A program made the translations under genes and the position numbers. Under the pieces are notes generated by a model. It had not been told where the DNA came from and did no database searches. It saw nothing but the letters and a program-made list of their open reading frames with translations. Below, one piece after another: positions 1 through 8,781 of a DNA stretch of 29,755 bases (the first letter of the stretch is position 1; every line of letters starts with the position of its first letter). The stretch is taken from positions 1-29,755 of the forward strand of contig CAZJBM010000029.1 of the NCBI GenBank assembly GCA_964544595.1. The letters are read 5' to 3'. The DNA comes from JAGBWK01 sp964544595. GTDB taxonomy: Bacteria; Bacteroidota; Bacteroidia; Bacteroidales; Muribaculaceae.

Positions 1-821
1 CCAACCCGAAGCTGATGCTCATCGGCGCGGCCGCCCAGTTCGGCATCTTCGGCGCTTACATGGTAGCCACAGCCCTCGGCTTCATGCCCGACCAGGCAGG
101 CGCTATCGCCATCATCGGCGGCGCCGACGGCCCCACGGCTATCTTCCTGTCGTCGAAACTCGCCCCCAATCTAATGGGCGCCATCGCCGTGTCGGCTTAC
201 TCCTACATGGCCCTCGTTCCGCTCATCCAGCCGCCGATCATGCGACTGCTGACCACGAAGAAGGAGCGCGTCATAAAGATGAAGCCCGCTCGCGCCGTGT
301 CGCAGAACGAGAAGATCATGTTCCCCATCGTGGGCATGCTTCTGACCTGCTTCGTGGTTCCCTCGGGCCTGCCCCTGTTAGGCATGCTCTTCTTCGGCAA
401 CCTTCTCCGCGAGTGCGGCGTCTGCACGCGTCTGGCCAAGACCGCGTCCAACGCCCTTACCGACATCGTGACCATCCTTCTCGGCATGACCGTCGGTGCG
501 TCGACACAGGCAACCACATTCCTCACCAAGGAGACTATCTTCATCTTCTTCCTCGGCTTCATGGCGTTTATCATCGCGTCGGCTTCGGGCGTGATATTCG
601 TCAAGATCTTCAACCTCGTGTTGCCTAAGGAAAAGAAAATCAACCCGCTTATCGGCAATGCGGGCGTGTCGGCCGTGCCGATGTCGGCCCGTATCTCCAA
701 CAACCTCGGCCTCGAATACGACCCCAGCAACTATCTGCTCATGCACGCCATGGGCCCCAACGTTGCGGGCGTAATCGGCTCGGCTGTTGCAGCCGGTGTG
801 CTCCTCGGCTTCCTTGCCTGA
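1..821 (+). CDS. Sodium ion-translocating decarboxylase subunit beta (OadB/MmdB/GcdB family), 3' part
   Basis: Integral membrane subunit that couples decarboxylation of a carboxybiotin carrier to export of Na+ across the inner membrane. The frame is open to the window edge, so the N-terminus lies outside; about 272 codons are visible, against roughly 375-435 residues in full-length family members. Visible family signatures are LIGAAAQFGIFGAYM at the left edge, the GGADGPTAIF motif, AYSYMALVPLIQPP, NAGVSAVPMSAR and the C-terminal YLLMHAMGPNVAGVIGSA. Several hydrophobic membrane segments alternate with short polar loops. In Bacteroidales this gene usually ends an operon with the carboxyltransferase, small delta subunit and biotin carrier; those would lie upstream and are not seen. 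The substrate (methylmalonyl-CoA, oxaloacetate or glutaconyl-CoA) cannot be told from the beta subunit. A strong hairpin terminator follows at 843-880. Confidence 0.93.
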   Translation, partial: NPKLMLIGAAAQFGIFGAYMVATALGFMPDQAGAIAIIGGADGPTAIFLSSKLAPNLMGAIAVSAYSYMALVPLIQPPIMRLLTTKKERVIKMKPARAVSQNEKIMFPIVGMLLTCFVVPSGLPLLGMLFFGNLLRECGVCTRLAKTASNALTDIVTILLGMTVGASTQATTFLTKETIFIFFLGFMAFIIASASGVIFVKIFNLVLPKEKKINPLIGNAGVSAVPMSARISNNLGLEYDPSNYLLMHAMGPNVAGVIGSAVAAGVLLGFLA

Positions 822-842
822 TAGATCAATATCGTATATGTA

Positions 843-880
843 ACAAAATGTCGCGGCACGGTGGTGTCGCGACATTTTGT
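843..880 (+). terminator. Hairpin terminator of the decarboxylase operon
   Basis: A perfect 13-bp inverted repeat (843-855 with 868-880) is extended by four more pairs (one G-U) to a GGTG loop, giving a 17-bp stem. It lies 22 nt after the stop codon. Only a short T-rich run follows (TTTG). Confidence 0.75.
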
Positions 881-908
881 TTGTATATGGGGGGAGTTAG
901 TAATATGT

Positions 909-1090
909 CAAACGGTTGTGTGGCAAGTAGATATGGAGCGCATGCCTTTAGGCGTGCGGAAGAGTAGCGTCGTTTCCACAGCCTTGTTTCTCTTTCGCGT
1001 GGCTGAAGCCCCACGCTCCATATCCGTGCGCCATAATCAATTGTCAATTAATAGGATGCTTCATAGAATATCCCTACTGGCGGAGGACGC
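909..1090. repeat. Mosaic hairpin repeat, copy R0
   Basis: Non-coding repeat filling the gap between the first two transcription units. Positions 909-1023 align without gaps to 18181-18295, with about 9 differences in 115 positions by eye. The ends ATATGGAGCG (931-940) and CGCTCCATAT (1014-1023) are a perfect 10-bp inverted repeat. Inside are a GCATGCC/GGCGTGC hairpin (939-956) and a GCGTGG/CCACGC hairpin (997-1016). A degenerate third hairpin (GGATGCT...ATCC) followed by CCTACTGGCGGAGG lies at 1054-1087. No gene is supported on either strand. Confidence 0.8.
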
Positions 1091-1115
1091 AATGCGTCGC
1101 TCGGTATGGCGGCAA

Positions 1116-1158
1116 AAAAGCGAGGTGAACACCGGGTAGGGGTGTTCACCTCGCTTTT
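1116..1158 (-). terminator. Terminator of the protease/Omp28-like operon
   Basis: Perfect 18-bp stem (1116-1133 with 1141-1158) with a 7-nt loop. On the minus strand it lies 24 nt past the stop codon of the S8 protease and runs into a T tract (A tract 1114-1119 on the plus strand). Confidence 0.9.
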
Positions 1159-1182
1159 ATGAAAATAGGCTTTGCCTCTCGG

Positions 1183-3303
1183 TTATTTCGAGAATTTGAT
1201 GGTCTTGACTGCTGAGTCGGTGCGGGCGGTCAAGATATATACGCCTTTGGGGAGGGCGGAGAGGTCGATATAAGCGTCGGTGCCGGGAGTGATGTCGGAA
1301 ATCGAGCGCGACATTACCTTAATGGCCGAGGCGGTGTAAATATCGATCGTCGCGGCCGAGTAAGCTGCGCCGAAAAGCACCTTCATGGCGTTGCCGCCGT
1401 CAATCTGGAAGTGGATTGCCGAGTCCTCGACGGGGAGCGCGTCGACCGACGAGAGGCTGAGGCACTCTTTAAGTCCGGCGTAGGCATCGATTTTGCCATA
1501 GCCCCAGTCGTTGCTCCCCTCGGCGGGGATATCGCCGGTGAAGGAGTCGGTGCGGGCGGTGCGCTGAATCACCTCCACGATCTGCTCCGGGGTGAGGGTC
1601 GGGCAGGCCTGAAGCCATGTGGCTACAATGCCTGCCACTGCGGGCGACGACATTGAGGTGCCCTGCATATAGCCGTAGCGGGCATACTCGCCGTTCGCCT
1701 CGTAGGCGTATGCCACAGGGCTGGCCGTGGAGGCGTCGAAGCTCGAAAGCGCGGAGCTAATATAGCATCCGGGAGCCGACACCTGCGGCTTGACGCGGCC
1801 GTCGGCTGTGGGGCCGCATGATGAGAATGAGCTTAAAGCGCCGACAGTCTCGTCGAGTTTCTGCTCATTGGTAGTGTTGAAGGGGGTGTAGGCGTTGCGG
1901 GTGGTGTATGAGCCTACGGTGATGATTCTCTTGCCTGTGCCGCCGATTTCGGCTATGGTCGAGGCGTCGCCGTCGGTGAAGCCCTCTTTGCCGCGAGATG
2001 TGAGGCCGAATTTTATATTGTCGGCCCATACGTGAGCCGTGCCGGGAGTGACGGGTGCCACCTCCAGAGCGACGGCATAGTTGCTGCGCACCGATGTGAT
2101 GCCCGATGTCATCGACACGTGCACCTTATTGTTGGCGGGATTAATCTCTGAGGCGACGGCCACTTTGCCCGACACGTTGCGGCCGAGCGACACTTCGGTC
2201 TCATCCGAGGGGTAGATTCTCACTCGGTCGGCCTCTGCGCCCGTGTTGACGTTGAGCACGACGAGCGCCACCTCTATATCCTGCCCCTGATCGCCCCACA
2301 CGTCGATGTCGCCCCCGGCGTTGGCCGCGGTGATCGACTGGCGGAAGTCGAGAAAGGTCTTGAACGTTGACGAGCCCTGGGCGTGGAATTTGTTGGCGCG
2401 GTGGTTGCCGGCAGAGCCTACGATGATACGGCCCGGGCCCTGAAGGGCGTCGGCCATGCGGTCGAAGGGCGAGGTGCCGTCGTGGGGGCCTTCCTGGGTG
2501 CCGAGGCTGAGGTTGATCACGCACGGCTTCCCTTCGGCCTCCGCGTAGTCGAAGATGTAGGCAATGGCGTTAGAAACGTTGACGCTCGCGTCTTCGTCGC
2601 TCTTGAGGCTGACCAGCACGATGTCGGCGTCGGGCGCCATGCCGAGGAAGCGGTCGGCCTCCACGTGGTCAGATCCGGCGGCAATGGCGGTCACGTGGGT
2701 GCCGTGGGAGTTGCTGCGGATGTCTCCGGCGGCCTGACGGATGGCTTGCGCGTCGGTAAACTCCGTTCCGTAGCCATATTTGTCGGGGGCGGTGCCCGAA
2801 GTGGTGCCCTGCTCCCATACGCGGCGTATGCGCGGCTGGCCGTCGGGGCCTGCAAATGATGGGTGGGTGTAATCAAAGCCGCGGTCAACCACGCCTACGA
2901 TTACCCCCTTGCCCGTATAGCCCTGGGTGAGGTTGCTGCCCGAGTATACCGAGGCGGCTCCGGTCTCGGCGCGGGCTATGTCGAGCATCTGGCGCACGCC
3001 TCCGGCCGTCTGGAGATACTTCACCCCCTGCACGGCGGCAATCGCCCCGAGCGCGCTGTGGGGGAATCGGGCCGTCAGCAGGTCGCCGGCCTCGACCGTG
3101 ACCGTGGCTCCGGCTTCGGCGAGCGCCTCGCGGTCGAGCAGGGCGGGGTCGACGGCGATGTAGGCCGCCACGATGCTGTCGGAGGCCGCTTGGCGGGCCT
3201 CAATGCGGGTGCGCGGCGCGATGCGGGCAACTCCTGCATCAATATGCAGGCTTGCACCCATGAGCAGGGTGCAAGCCGAAATCATATATTTGATATGTTT
3301 CAT
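1183..3303 (-). CDS. Secreted S8 (subtilisin-like) serine peptidase with C-terminal T9SS-type sorting tail
   Basis: Extracellular or surface endopeptidase of 706 residues. An N-terminal signal peptide (about residues 1-24) is followed by a prodomain-like region and the S8 catalytic domain. The triad is visible: Asp140 in VGVVDRGFDYTHPSF, His200 in NSHGTHVTAIAAG and Ser550 in QGTSMSSPAVAG, with the oxyanion-hole Asn300 in VGSAGN. About 170 residues inserted between Asn300 and the region before Ser550 suggest an inserted beta domain. The last 80 or so residues form a beta-rich tail ending in PKGVYILTARTDSAVKTIKF, typical of T9SS type A sorting domains. The start ATG overlaps the stop of the upstream Omp28-like gene (ATGA), so the two are probably translationally coupled. 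The natural substrate is unknown. Confidence 0.93.
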   Translation of the reverse strand: MKHIKYMISACTLLMGASLHIDAGVARIAPRTRIEARQAASDSIVAAYIAVDPALLDREALAEAGATVTVEAGDLLTARFPHSALGAIAAVQGVKYLQTAGGVRQMLDIARAETGAASVYSGSNLTQGYTGKGVIVGVVDRGFDYTHPSFAGPDGQPRIRRVWEQGTTSGTAPDKYGYGTEFTDAQAIRQAAGDIRSNSHGTHVTAIAAGSDHVEADRFLGMAPDADIVLVSLKSDEDASVNVSNAIAYIFDYAEAEGKPCVINLSLGTQEGPHDGTSPFDRMADALQGPGRIIVGSAGNHRANKFHAQGSSTFKTFLDFRQSITAANAGGDIDVWGDQGQDIEVALVVLNVNTGAEADRVRIYPSDETEVSLGRNVSGKVAVASEINPANNKVHVSMTSGITSVRSNYAVALEVAPVTPGTAHVWADNIKFGLTSRGKEGFTDGDASTIAEIGGTGKRIITVGSYTTRNAYTPFNTTNEQKLDETVGALSSFSSCGPTADGRVKPQVSAPGCYISSALSSFDASTASPVAYAYEANGEYARYGYMQGTSMSSPAVAGIVATWLQACPTLTPEQIVEVIQRTARTDSFTGDIPAEGSNDWGYGKIDAYAGLKECLSLSSVDALPVEDSAIHFQIDGGNAMKVLFGAAYSAATIDIYTASAIKVMSRSISDITPGTDAYIDLSALPKGVYILTARTDSAVKTIKFSK

Positions 3304-5213
3304 CTGATTGACAGTTTCTTAGTGATAATCTGGCCGTCGGCCACCACGTTGACGATGTAAATGCCGGGAGCCAGGGTAGAGGCGGGGTTGATAGAGCGGC
3401 CCTGCAGCGAGTAGACGGCGAGCGAGTCATACTGGCCGTCGACAACGATCTGGCCGTTGACCGCGCGGATAGCTACGGCGGCGGGAGCGATCTCCTCGGC
3501 TTCGATGCCGCTTTGATTGCCCTTGCCGAAGCCGGCCTGCTCATGGCTGTCGCCCAACTTGGCCTCAACGCAGTTGTAAATGAAATGGTTGCTTGTGTTC
3601 TCGCCTCCGACAGCGGCCACGTAGGCGATCACCTTCATGTTCTCGGGAATCGCGTCGAGCATATAATACTCCGGAGTGGTGGTCTTGTTGGTCCAGTAGT
3701 CGGCGAAAATCTGGGCCGGGATAGTGTAGGTGAATTCGCGGGTGAGCTCCTTGCCGGCGTTGTTGACCGAGGCGGGGAGGAGTTTTCCCCATGCGTTTTC
3801 TACAAGGGTGGCGCGGAGCGCGGCGTTGTGGATATAGCTTGAGCCGCCGCCGCTCTGGTAGTGCTCGATGCCGTCCTGCACGAGGAACACTTGTATGGCA
3901 TTGTTGGTGTAGGGGAGGTCGTTGTGGGTAAAGGTCTTGACGCTCACTTTCAGCTCGCGGGTGGCGGGGTCAAACTGAGTGTCGAGGCTGAGCGAGATAT
4001 AGGGCTGGGTGTTCTCCAGGATATCGCACGCTTTTTTGAGGGTGGTGCCGCTGGTGCCCATCACCGGGACTCCGCCGAGCGAGGGGAAGTGGGTGCGGTT
4101 GAGCATCATGGCGGGGGCGAAAGTGGTGCCCGCGCCGTAGAGGAATGTGTATTCGCCCGAAGCGGCCATGGTGAAGAAGTCGGGCTTGTAGCCGGCGTGG
4201 TGCATCACCTCGATGAGATTTAGCTCGGGGTTGGCGGCCATGAAGCGGTTGATTTCGGCGTGACCGGCGGGGCAGTTGCCACATTCCTGGCCCGTGAATC
4301 CCTCCAGGAGTATCGAGCGCTCCATTTCGGCGGGATAGAGGAAGAGGTTGTCCTCGAAGACGTTGTCGGAGTTATCGGCGTCGGCCGCTCCGTTGATGTT
4401 GTCGACGGTGAGTTTGAGGGGCAGCTTGCCGACGGCCTCCGAGGCATACTCGTCGAGCTCGTAGCTGAACGACCCCGACGGGGCGATCGCGAGGTCGGTG
4501 AAGTGCTTCACCACCGGGGCGTTGTCGCCGATAGTGATGCCGAGGTCAAATGAGTTGACGGTCTCGTTGCCGAAGTTGAAGAGCGTGCCGCTGAACACGT
4601 AGGGGGTGTCGGCCTTGTAATATCCGTTGGTGTCGATCGGGCGAAGCATCATGTCGGTGATCGCCGGGGCGTCCTCGACGGCGAATTTGATGTTGGGGCA
4701 GCCCCATGTGTTGCCGGCGATGTCGCTCCAGGAGGTGCCGTCGTAGCCGTAGCAGTAGCCCGCGGGAGCGTCTGTGCCGTCGTGCATCAGCAGCGACGCG
4801 CTCGCTCCGATCTTGCCGGTGTAGCCGATGTAAAGGTCTTTGCCCTCCTTGATTTCGTAGGGGGTGTCAAGCTCGAAGTCGAGCCATTTGAGGGCGCGGG
4901 TGATTTTTACTGTCTGGGTGTATTCGGGGTTGGAGGGATCGGTGCCGATAAAGAGGGTCACGTTGTTGTCGGTGGTGTAGCTCGATCCGAAAGTGGCCGA
5001 TATTGATTTTACTTTAAGGCCCTTGAGCATCGAGGTCTTTTCTGAGGAGATACGTATTGCCGTACCCTGGACCTCGGTCTGAGAGTTACCGACGTGAAAC
5101 ACGTTGTTGCGGTCGCACGAGCCGTTGCTGTAGCTGAACGAGCTGTCGGCGGCGACGACTTGTCCCCACCCGGCGACGGCGATGGCGCTAAGAAGCGTAA
5201 TGATTGTTTTCAT
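3300..5213 (-). CDS. Omp28-like secreted protein with thioredoxin-type CxxC motif and T9SS-type sorting tail
   Basis: A 637-residue exported protein. The signal peptide is about residues 1-22. Residues 25-180 look like a beta-sandwich, followed by a CARDB-like beta segment (about 185-295). From about 297 comes ILLEGFTGQECGNCPAGHAE, with Cys311 and Cys314 in a CGNC motif, then a region typical of Omp28-related outer-membrane proteins (MHHAGYKPDFF, PAMMLNRT). The C-terminus ends PGIYIVNVVADGQIITKK, a T9SS sorting tail. The thioredoxin-like motif suggests a redox or thiol-binding role, but no activity is established for such proteins as far as I know. It is the first gene of the operon with the S8 protease, which it overlaps by four bases. 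Confidence 0.85.
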   Translation of the reverse strand: MKTIITLLSAIAVAGWGQVVAADSSFSYSNGSCDRNNVFHVGNSQTEVQGTAIRISSEKTSMLKGLKVKSISATFGSSYTTDNNVTLFIGTDPSNPEYTQTVKITRALKWLDFELDTPYEIKEGKDLYIGYTGKIGASASLLMHDGTDAPAGYCYGYDGTSWSDIAGNTWGCPNIKFAVEDAPAITDMMLRPIDTNGYYKADTPYVFSGTLFNFGNETVNSFDLGITIGDNAPVVKHFTDLAIAPSGSFSYELDEYASEAVGKLPLKLTVDNINGAADADNSDNVFEDNLFLYPAEMERSILLEGFTGQECGNCPAGHAEINRFMAANPELNLIEVMHHAGYKPDFFTMAASGEYTFLYGAGTTFAPAMMLNRTHFPSLGGVPVMGTSGTTLKKACDILENTQPYISLSLDTQFDPATRELKVSVKTFTHNDLPYTNNAIQVFLVQDGIEHYQSGGGSSYIHNAALRATLVENAWGKLLPASVNNAGKELTREFTYTIPAQIFADYWTNKTTTPEYYMLDAIPENMKVIAYVAAVGGENTSNHFIYNCVEAKLGDSHEQAGFGKGNQSGIEAEEIAPAAVAIRAVNGQIVVDGQYDSLAVYSLQGRSINPASTLAPGIYIVNVVADGQIITKKLSIR

Positions 5214-5522
5214 TCAAGTAAGAGATATGTTAATTTATTTGTTGTTTCGTATTTACGAGAGCAGAACTTAGTTACAAAGGTACGTAAAAAAATATAAATA
5301 TATTCAACCGCGGCCGATATGATTCATTTTTATGCATTTTCTTTTTGATTATTTAACCAAAAAGGTTAACAAAAACTAATATAAATAAAAAAATATGCGA
5401 AAATATGCGGCAAAATGCTCCGCGATTGCATAATTTTGTGTAGATTTGCAACATTTTACTGATGTGAGATAAATTCTGTAAAGCAACACATCCCCGAAAT
5501 AAACTAATCTCTATTAATATCT
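5214..5522. other. AT-rich divergent intergenic region
   Basis: A 309-bp gap between divergent T9SS-cargo genes. It holds the minus-strand promoter above and, for the plus-strand gene, two overlapping -7-like boxes, TAATTTTG (5431-5438) and TAGATTTG (5441-5448), with no convincing -33 box at the expected distance. Short motifs with AAAATATGCG/CAAAATGC recur around 5390-5420. No gene is seen here. Confidence 0.5.
5275..5308 (-). promoter_or_regulatory. Candidate Bacteroidetes-type promoter for the Omp28-like/S8 operon
   Basis: On the minus strand TACCTTTG (5275-5282) matches the -7 consensus TAnnTTTG. A GTTG (5305-5308) lies 22 bp upstream, slightly longer than the usual spacing of about 20. 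It is about 60 bp from the start codon. Confidence 0.55.
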
Positions 5523-8500
5523 ATGAAAGTATTTTACAAAATCGCAACCGGGCTGCTGATGACATTGCCTGCTGTGACATCGGCTTACGCGGAGAATATC
5601 GTTCTTTCCGTCCCGGCTGATTTCCAGGTGCTTGCATTGTCGCCCAATGGTAAATGGGCGTGCGGCTCATTTCTGGATGCGGCTCAGGTCGCAACCGCGT
5701 TTCGTTGGAATCTCGAGACCGACCAGATCGAAATCTTAGGCGACGGCAACGAGTCGATCGCGTGGGGTATCGCCAACGACGGCACCGTCTCCGGCAACTA
5801 CATGGCCACAGACGTGATGCCGCAGGGTCGCCCTGTGCAGGTGGTCGGCGTCAACCGCCCCGGCAAGGGGTGGGAGACCCTTGAGTTCCCCGAAGGTTAC
5901 AACGGCGGCGAGAGCCTCGGCTTCGCCATTACCCCCGACGGCCGCAGCGTGTCGGGATCGGTGCTGATCAACAATATTTACACGCCCTATATCTGGCGCG
6001 ACGGTAAAGTCTACAAAAACCTCGGCACCGGCAAGCACGCTATGCCCTACGCTATCTCGCCCGACGGTGAGTCGGCTGCCGGATGGGCTTACGGAACCGA
6101 CAACCGTGTGTCGACCTACTGGAAGCCCGACGGAACCCCCGTTTATCTCTTGGACGGTAAGGTTTACGCCGAGTCGATGTTTGCCGGGGCGGCCGCCTTC
6201 TCTCCCGACGGCTCTAAAGTGGTCTATTGGGGCGGCTGGGCTCCCGAAGGCACCCAGTCCAACGCGCTCTACTGCCTCTATGACATCGCTACCGACGAGC
6301 GCACGAAAATCGCCACTCCCGCCTACGACTCTACCCTCCGTTTCTACTGCATGGCCGACAATGGCCTGATGGGCGGTATGGACAATGACCGCGGTCTTGT
6401 CTACTACAACGGCGACTGCGTCTACATCGACGACTTCTTGAAGATGATTAATGTCGACCTCACCAAGTACGAGGGCTTCTATTCGGGCGACGACAGCAGC
6501 TACGGCAAGAATCTTCCTATCTGCCGCGTGGCTTGCGTTACTCCCGACGCTAAGACTTTCATCCTCCTTTATTACAATAAGGTAGGTAGCCTTTGCAGCA
6601 TGTGCCTTAAGACCGATGTCGACGTTACCGCCATGCCCCCCGCCGGCCTCACAGCCCGTCATCTCGAAGGCACCAATAATGTGGAATTAGGCTGGAAAGC
6701 TCCCCTTGGCTCGAAGACCGCCCGCGGTTACAACATCTACCGCAATGGTAAGAAACTCAATTTGATTCCGCAGAACAAACTCTCTTACAGCGATAAGAAC
6801 CTCGAAGCAGGCGAATATGAGTATCAGGTAGGCTTCGTGAACACAACCGGCAAGGAGACCAAGTGCGACCCCATTACCGTCAAGGTAGGCCCCACTGAGC
6901 CTGCCGCCCCCTACGGCCTCTTCGCCCGCAACAAAGGCGTCAACTCGGCTCTTCTCGATTGGCAACCCGTAGAGAGCAGCCTCGTGCACATGCGCTATTT
7001 CGACCCCGCTAAGGATAGAGTGTCGGAATTCCAGGTTTACACTCCCGTCGAGATGGAGGCCGCTATCCTTCTTCCCGCTACCGACCTCACCCACTACAAC
7101 GGCGCTACCGTCAGCGAAGTGTCGTTTATCCCCAAGGCCGAGCATGAGTCGTGGAGCGTGGTGTTCTACACCCGCGGAGCCGACGGCACCCTTAATCAGC
7201 TGGCTTGCGAGGAGGTCACTCAGCCGCTTGTCTACAGCGCGTTGAATACCGTTAAGCTCGCCAATCCCGTGCCCGTGCCCGCTGAGGACCTGTACGTCGC
7301 TATCCGCGTGAAAGTGAAAGACGGCGCTGAGAAGGTGCTTGGCAGCGTGCTTGGCTCCTCTACCCCCGGCCGCTCCGACCTGTTGCGCCTCATGGATGAG
7401 CCCGACTTCTATTCGGCCTACGAGTCGTCGCTCGAAGATGGCTTGTTCGTGTCGAGCATGAACTGGTGTATCGACGTGGCTCTCCAGATGCCCGAAGGCT
7501 CCGCTGCCGTAGTCCGCGAGTTGGACAAATACGTCGTTAGCTGCGACGGTGAGGCGGTTGGCGAAACCACCGGCACCTCGTTTGAGTTCCCCTCGATTGC
7601 CGACGGCGCCCACACTCTGGCCGTCAAGGCTCTTTACACCAACGGCGACGCCTCGGCTAATGTCGAGAAGGAGCTTCAGGTGAAGAACACATACCTTGCC
7701 GCCGATGCCCCCAAAATCAGCATGGAGGTTGAAGGCAAGGATGCTCAGGTAACCGCTACTTGGGAGGCTCCCGTCAACATCGACCGCGCCGCCCTCTCTT
7801 ATACCACAGCTACCAAGGCTGCCCGCGGTATCAAGAACAGCGCCAACACCATGATCATCGGCGCTCTCTACACCCCCGAGATGCTCCGCTCTTACGAAGG
7901 CTACAAGATCGACAACGTGAAGTTCTACCCGATGTGCCGCGGCGTCTTTACCCTCTATCTCTACAAAAACGGCAAGTGCATCTACGAGAAAGAAATCGAT
8001 GAGATCGCGACCAATCGCTGGAACGACGTTTCGGTCGACGAGGAGATCCTTATCGACAGCCATGCCGAATACACCGTGGCAGTCGACGTCTTCGACGCAG
8101 AGCCTAAGATGGAAATGTTTGGCGTAGACGCCGTTCCCGGATATGAGTCGCGCTCCGACCTTATTTCTACCGACGGCGGCGAGACCTGGTCGACCCTCTC
8201 GGGCGAAACCGGCGTATCTTGCAGCTGGCTCCTCGAGATGGATATCGTGAGCACTACCGACGAGCCTGTCCTCCCCGAGGCTTACGACGTTGTTCTCGAC
8301 GGCAAAGTAATCAACGACTCCCGCGTGGCAGCTACTGAGTACACCTTCGGCGCTAAATGCGACAACGGCTTCCACACTCTCGGCGTTAACACCTACTATA
8401 CCGCCCGCCCCGAGAGCGTCAAAGGAAAGTCTACCACATTCATGCTCAAAGTCGCAGGCATCGCCGAGACAGCGATTGCCGACATCACTCTCCGCGCCGG

Positions 8501-8684
8501 CGAGAATACTCTTCTCGTTGAGGGCGAAGGAGTGCTTTCGGTCGACATCATCTCGATCAAGGGCGTGAAAGTGGCCTCGGCTGCCGGCAACTCTGTTGAG
8601 ATTTCATCTCTCCAGCCCGGCGTATATGTCGCTTCGATCACCACTGTCGACGGCGTGGTGACCCGCAAGATCCGTATCAACTAA
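5523..8684 (+). CDS. Large secreted multidomain protein: beta-propeller-like repeats, FN3 domain, T9SS-type tail
   Basis: A 1053-residue exported protein. The signal peptide is about residues 1-23 (ending SAYAEN). Residues 30-360 contain at least six repeats of the type S/T-P-D/N-G-x-x-x-x-G (SPNGKWACGSF, TPDGRSVSGSV, SPDGESAAGWAY, SPDGSKVVYWG), suggesting a HAF-like or beta-propeller fold. A fibronectin type III domain spans about 372-456 (NVELGWKAPLGSKTARGYNIY). Two further jellyroll-like segments follow, each with a sequence resembling VSEVSFIP or IDNVKFYP and a later DLxx...W segment. The tail SLQPGVYVASITTVDGVVTRK is a T9SS sorting domain. No catalytic motif was found; adhesion or glycan/protein binding at the surface is inferred. 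The next gene is a second T9SS-type protein on the same strand. Confidence 0.85.
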   Translation: MKVFYKIATGLLMTLPAVTSAYAENIVLSVPADFQVLALSPNGKWACGSFLDAAQVATAFRWNLETDQIEILGDGNESIAWGIANDGTVSGNYMATDVMPQGRPVQVVGVNRPGKGWETLEFPEGYNGGESLGFAITPDGRSVSGSVLINNIYTPYIWRDGKVYKNLGTGKHAMPYAISPDGESAAGWAYGTDNRVSTYWKPDGTPVYLLDGKVYAESMFAGAAAFSPDGSKVVYWGGWAPEGTQSNALYCLYDIATDERTKIATPAYDSTLRFYCMADNGLMGGMDNDRGLVYYNGDCVYIDDFLKMINVDLTKYEGFYSGDDSSYGKNLPICRVACVTPDAKTFILLYYNKVGSLCSMCLKTDVDVTAMPPAGLTARHLEGTNNVELGWKAPLGSKTARGYNIYRNGKKLNLIPQNKLSYSDKNLEAGEYEYQVGFVNTTGKETKCDPITVKVGPTEPAAPYGLFARNKGVNSALLDWQPVESSLVHMRYFDPAKDRVSEFQVYTPVEMEAAILLPATDLTHYNGATVSEVSFIPKAEHESWSVVFYTRGADGTLNQLACEEVTQPLVYSALNTVKLANPVPVPAEDLYVAIRVKVKDGAEKVLGSVLGSSTPGRSDLLRLMDEPDFYSAYESSLEDGLFVSSMNWCIDVALQMPEGSAAVVRELDKYVVSCDGEAVGETTGTSFEFPSIADGAHTLAVKALYTNGDASANVEKELQVKNTYLAADAPKISMEVEGKDAQVTATWEAPVNIDRAALSYTTATKAARGIKNSANTMIIGALYTPEMLRSYEGYKIDNVKFYPMCRGVFTLYLYKNGKCIYEKEIDEIATNRWNDVSVDEEILIDSHAEYTVAVDVFDAEPKMEMFGVDAVPGYESRSDLISTDGGETWSTLSGETGVSCSWLLEMDIVSTTDEPVLPEAYDVVLDGKVINDSRVAATEYTFGAKCDNGFHTLGVNTYYTARPESVKGKSTTFMLKVAGIAETAIADITLRAGENTLLVEGEGVLSVDIISIKGVKVASAAGNSVEISSLQPGVYVASITTVDGVVTRKIRIN

Positions 8685-8697
8685 TCGCAAGTGACTT

Positions 8698-8745
8698 CGA
8701 TGGCGGGATGCCGCCCATGAGCATCCTGCCATCGTATATTTTTTT
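8698..8745 (+). terminator. Hairpin terminator after the FN3 protein
   Basis: A 14-bp stem (8698-8711 with 8721-8734, one G-T pair) and 9-nt loop, followed by TATATTTTTTTG. It separates the two large secreted-protein genes, so the second is probably transcribed at least partly by its own promoter or by read-through. Confidence 0.85.
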
Positions 8746-8781
8746 GAAGCTATCATTATTCACAATATTTATTAATTCATT

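Noticed and set aside
6687..8375. 562-codon open frame on the minus strand
   Set aside because: Lies antisense to the FN3/T9SS protein gene, has low-complexity His/Val/Gly-rich composition, no recognisable motif and no promoter. It is a shadow frame from GC-rich codon usage.
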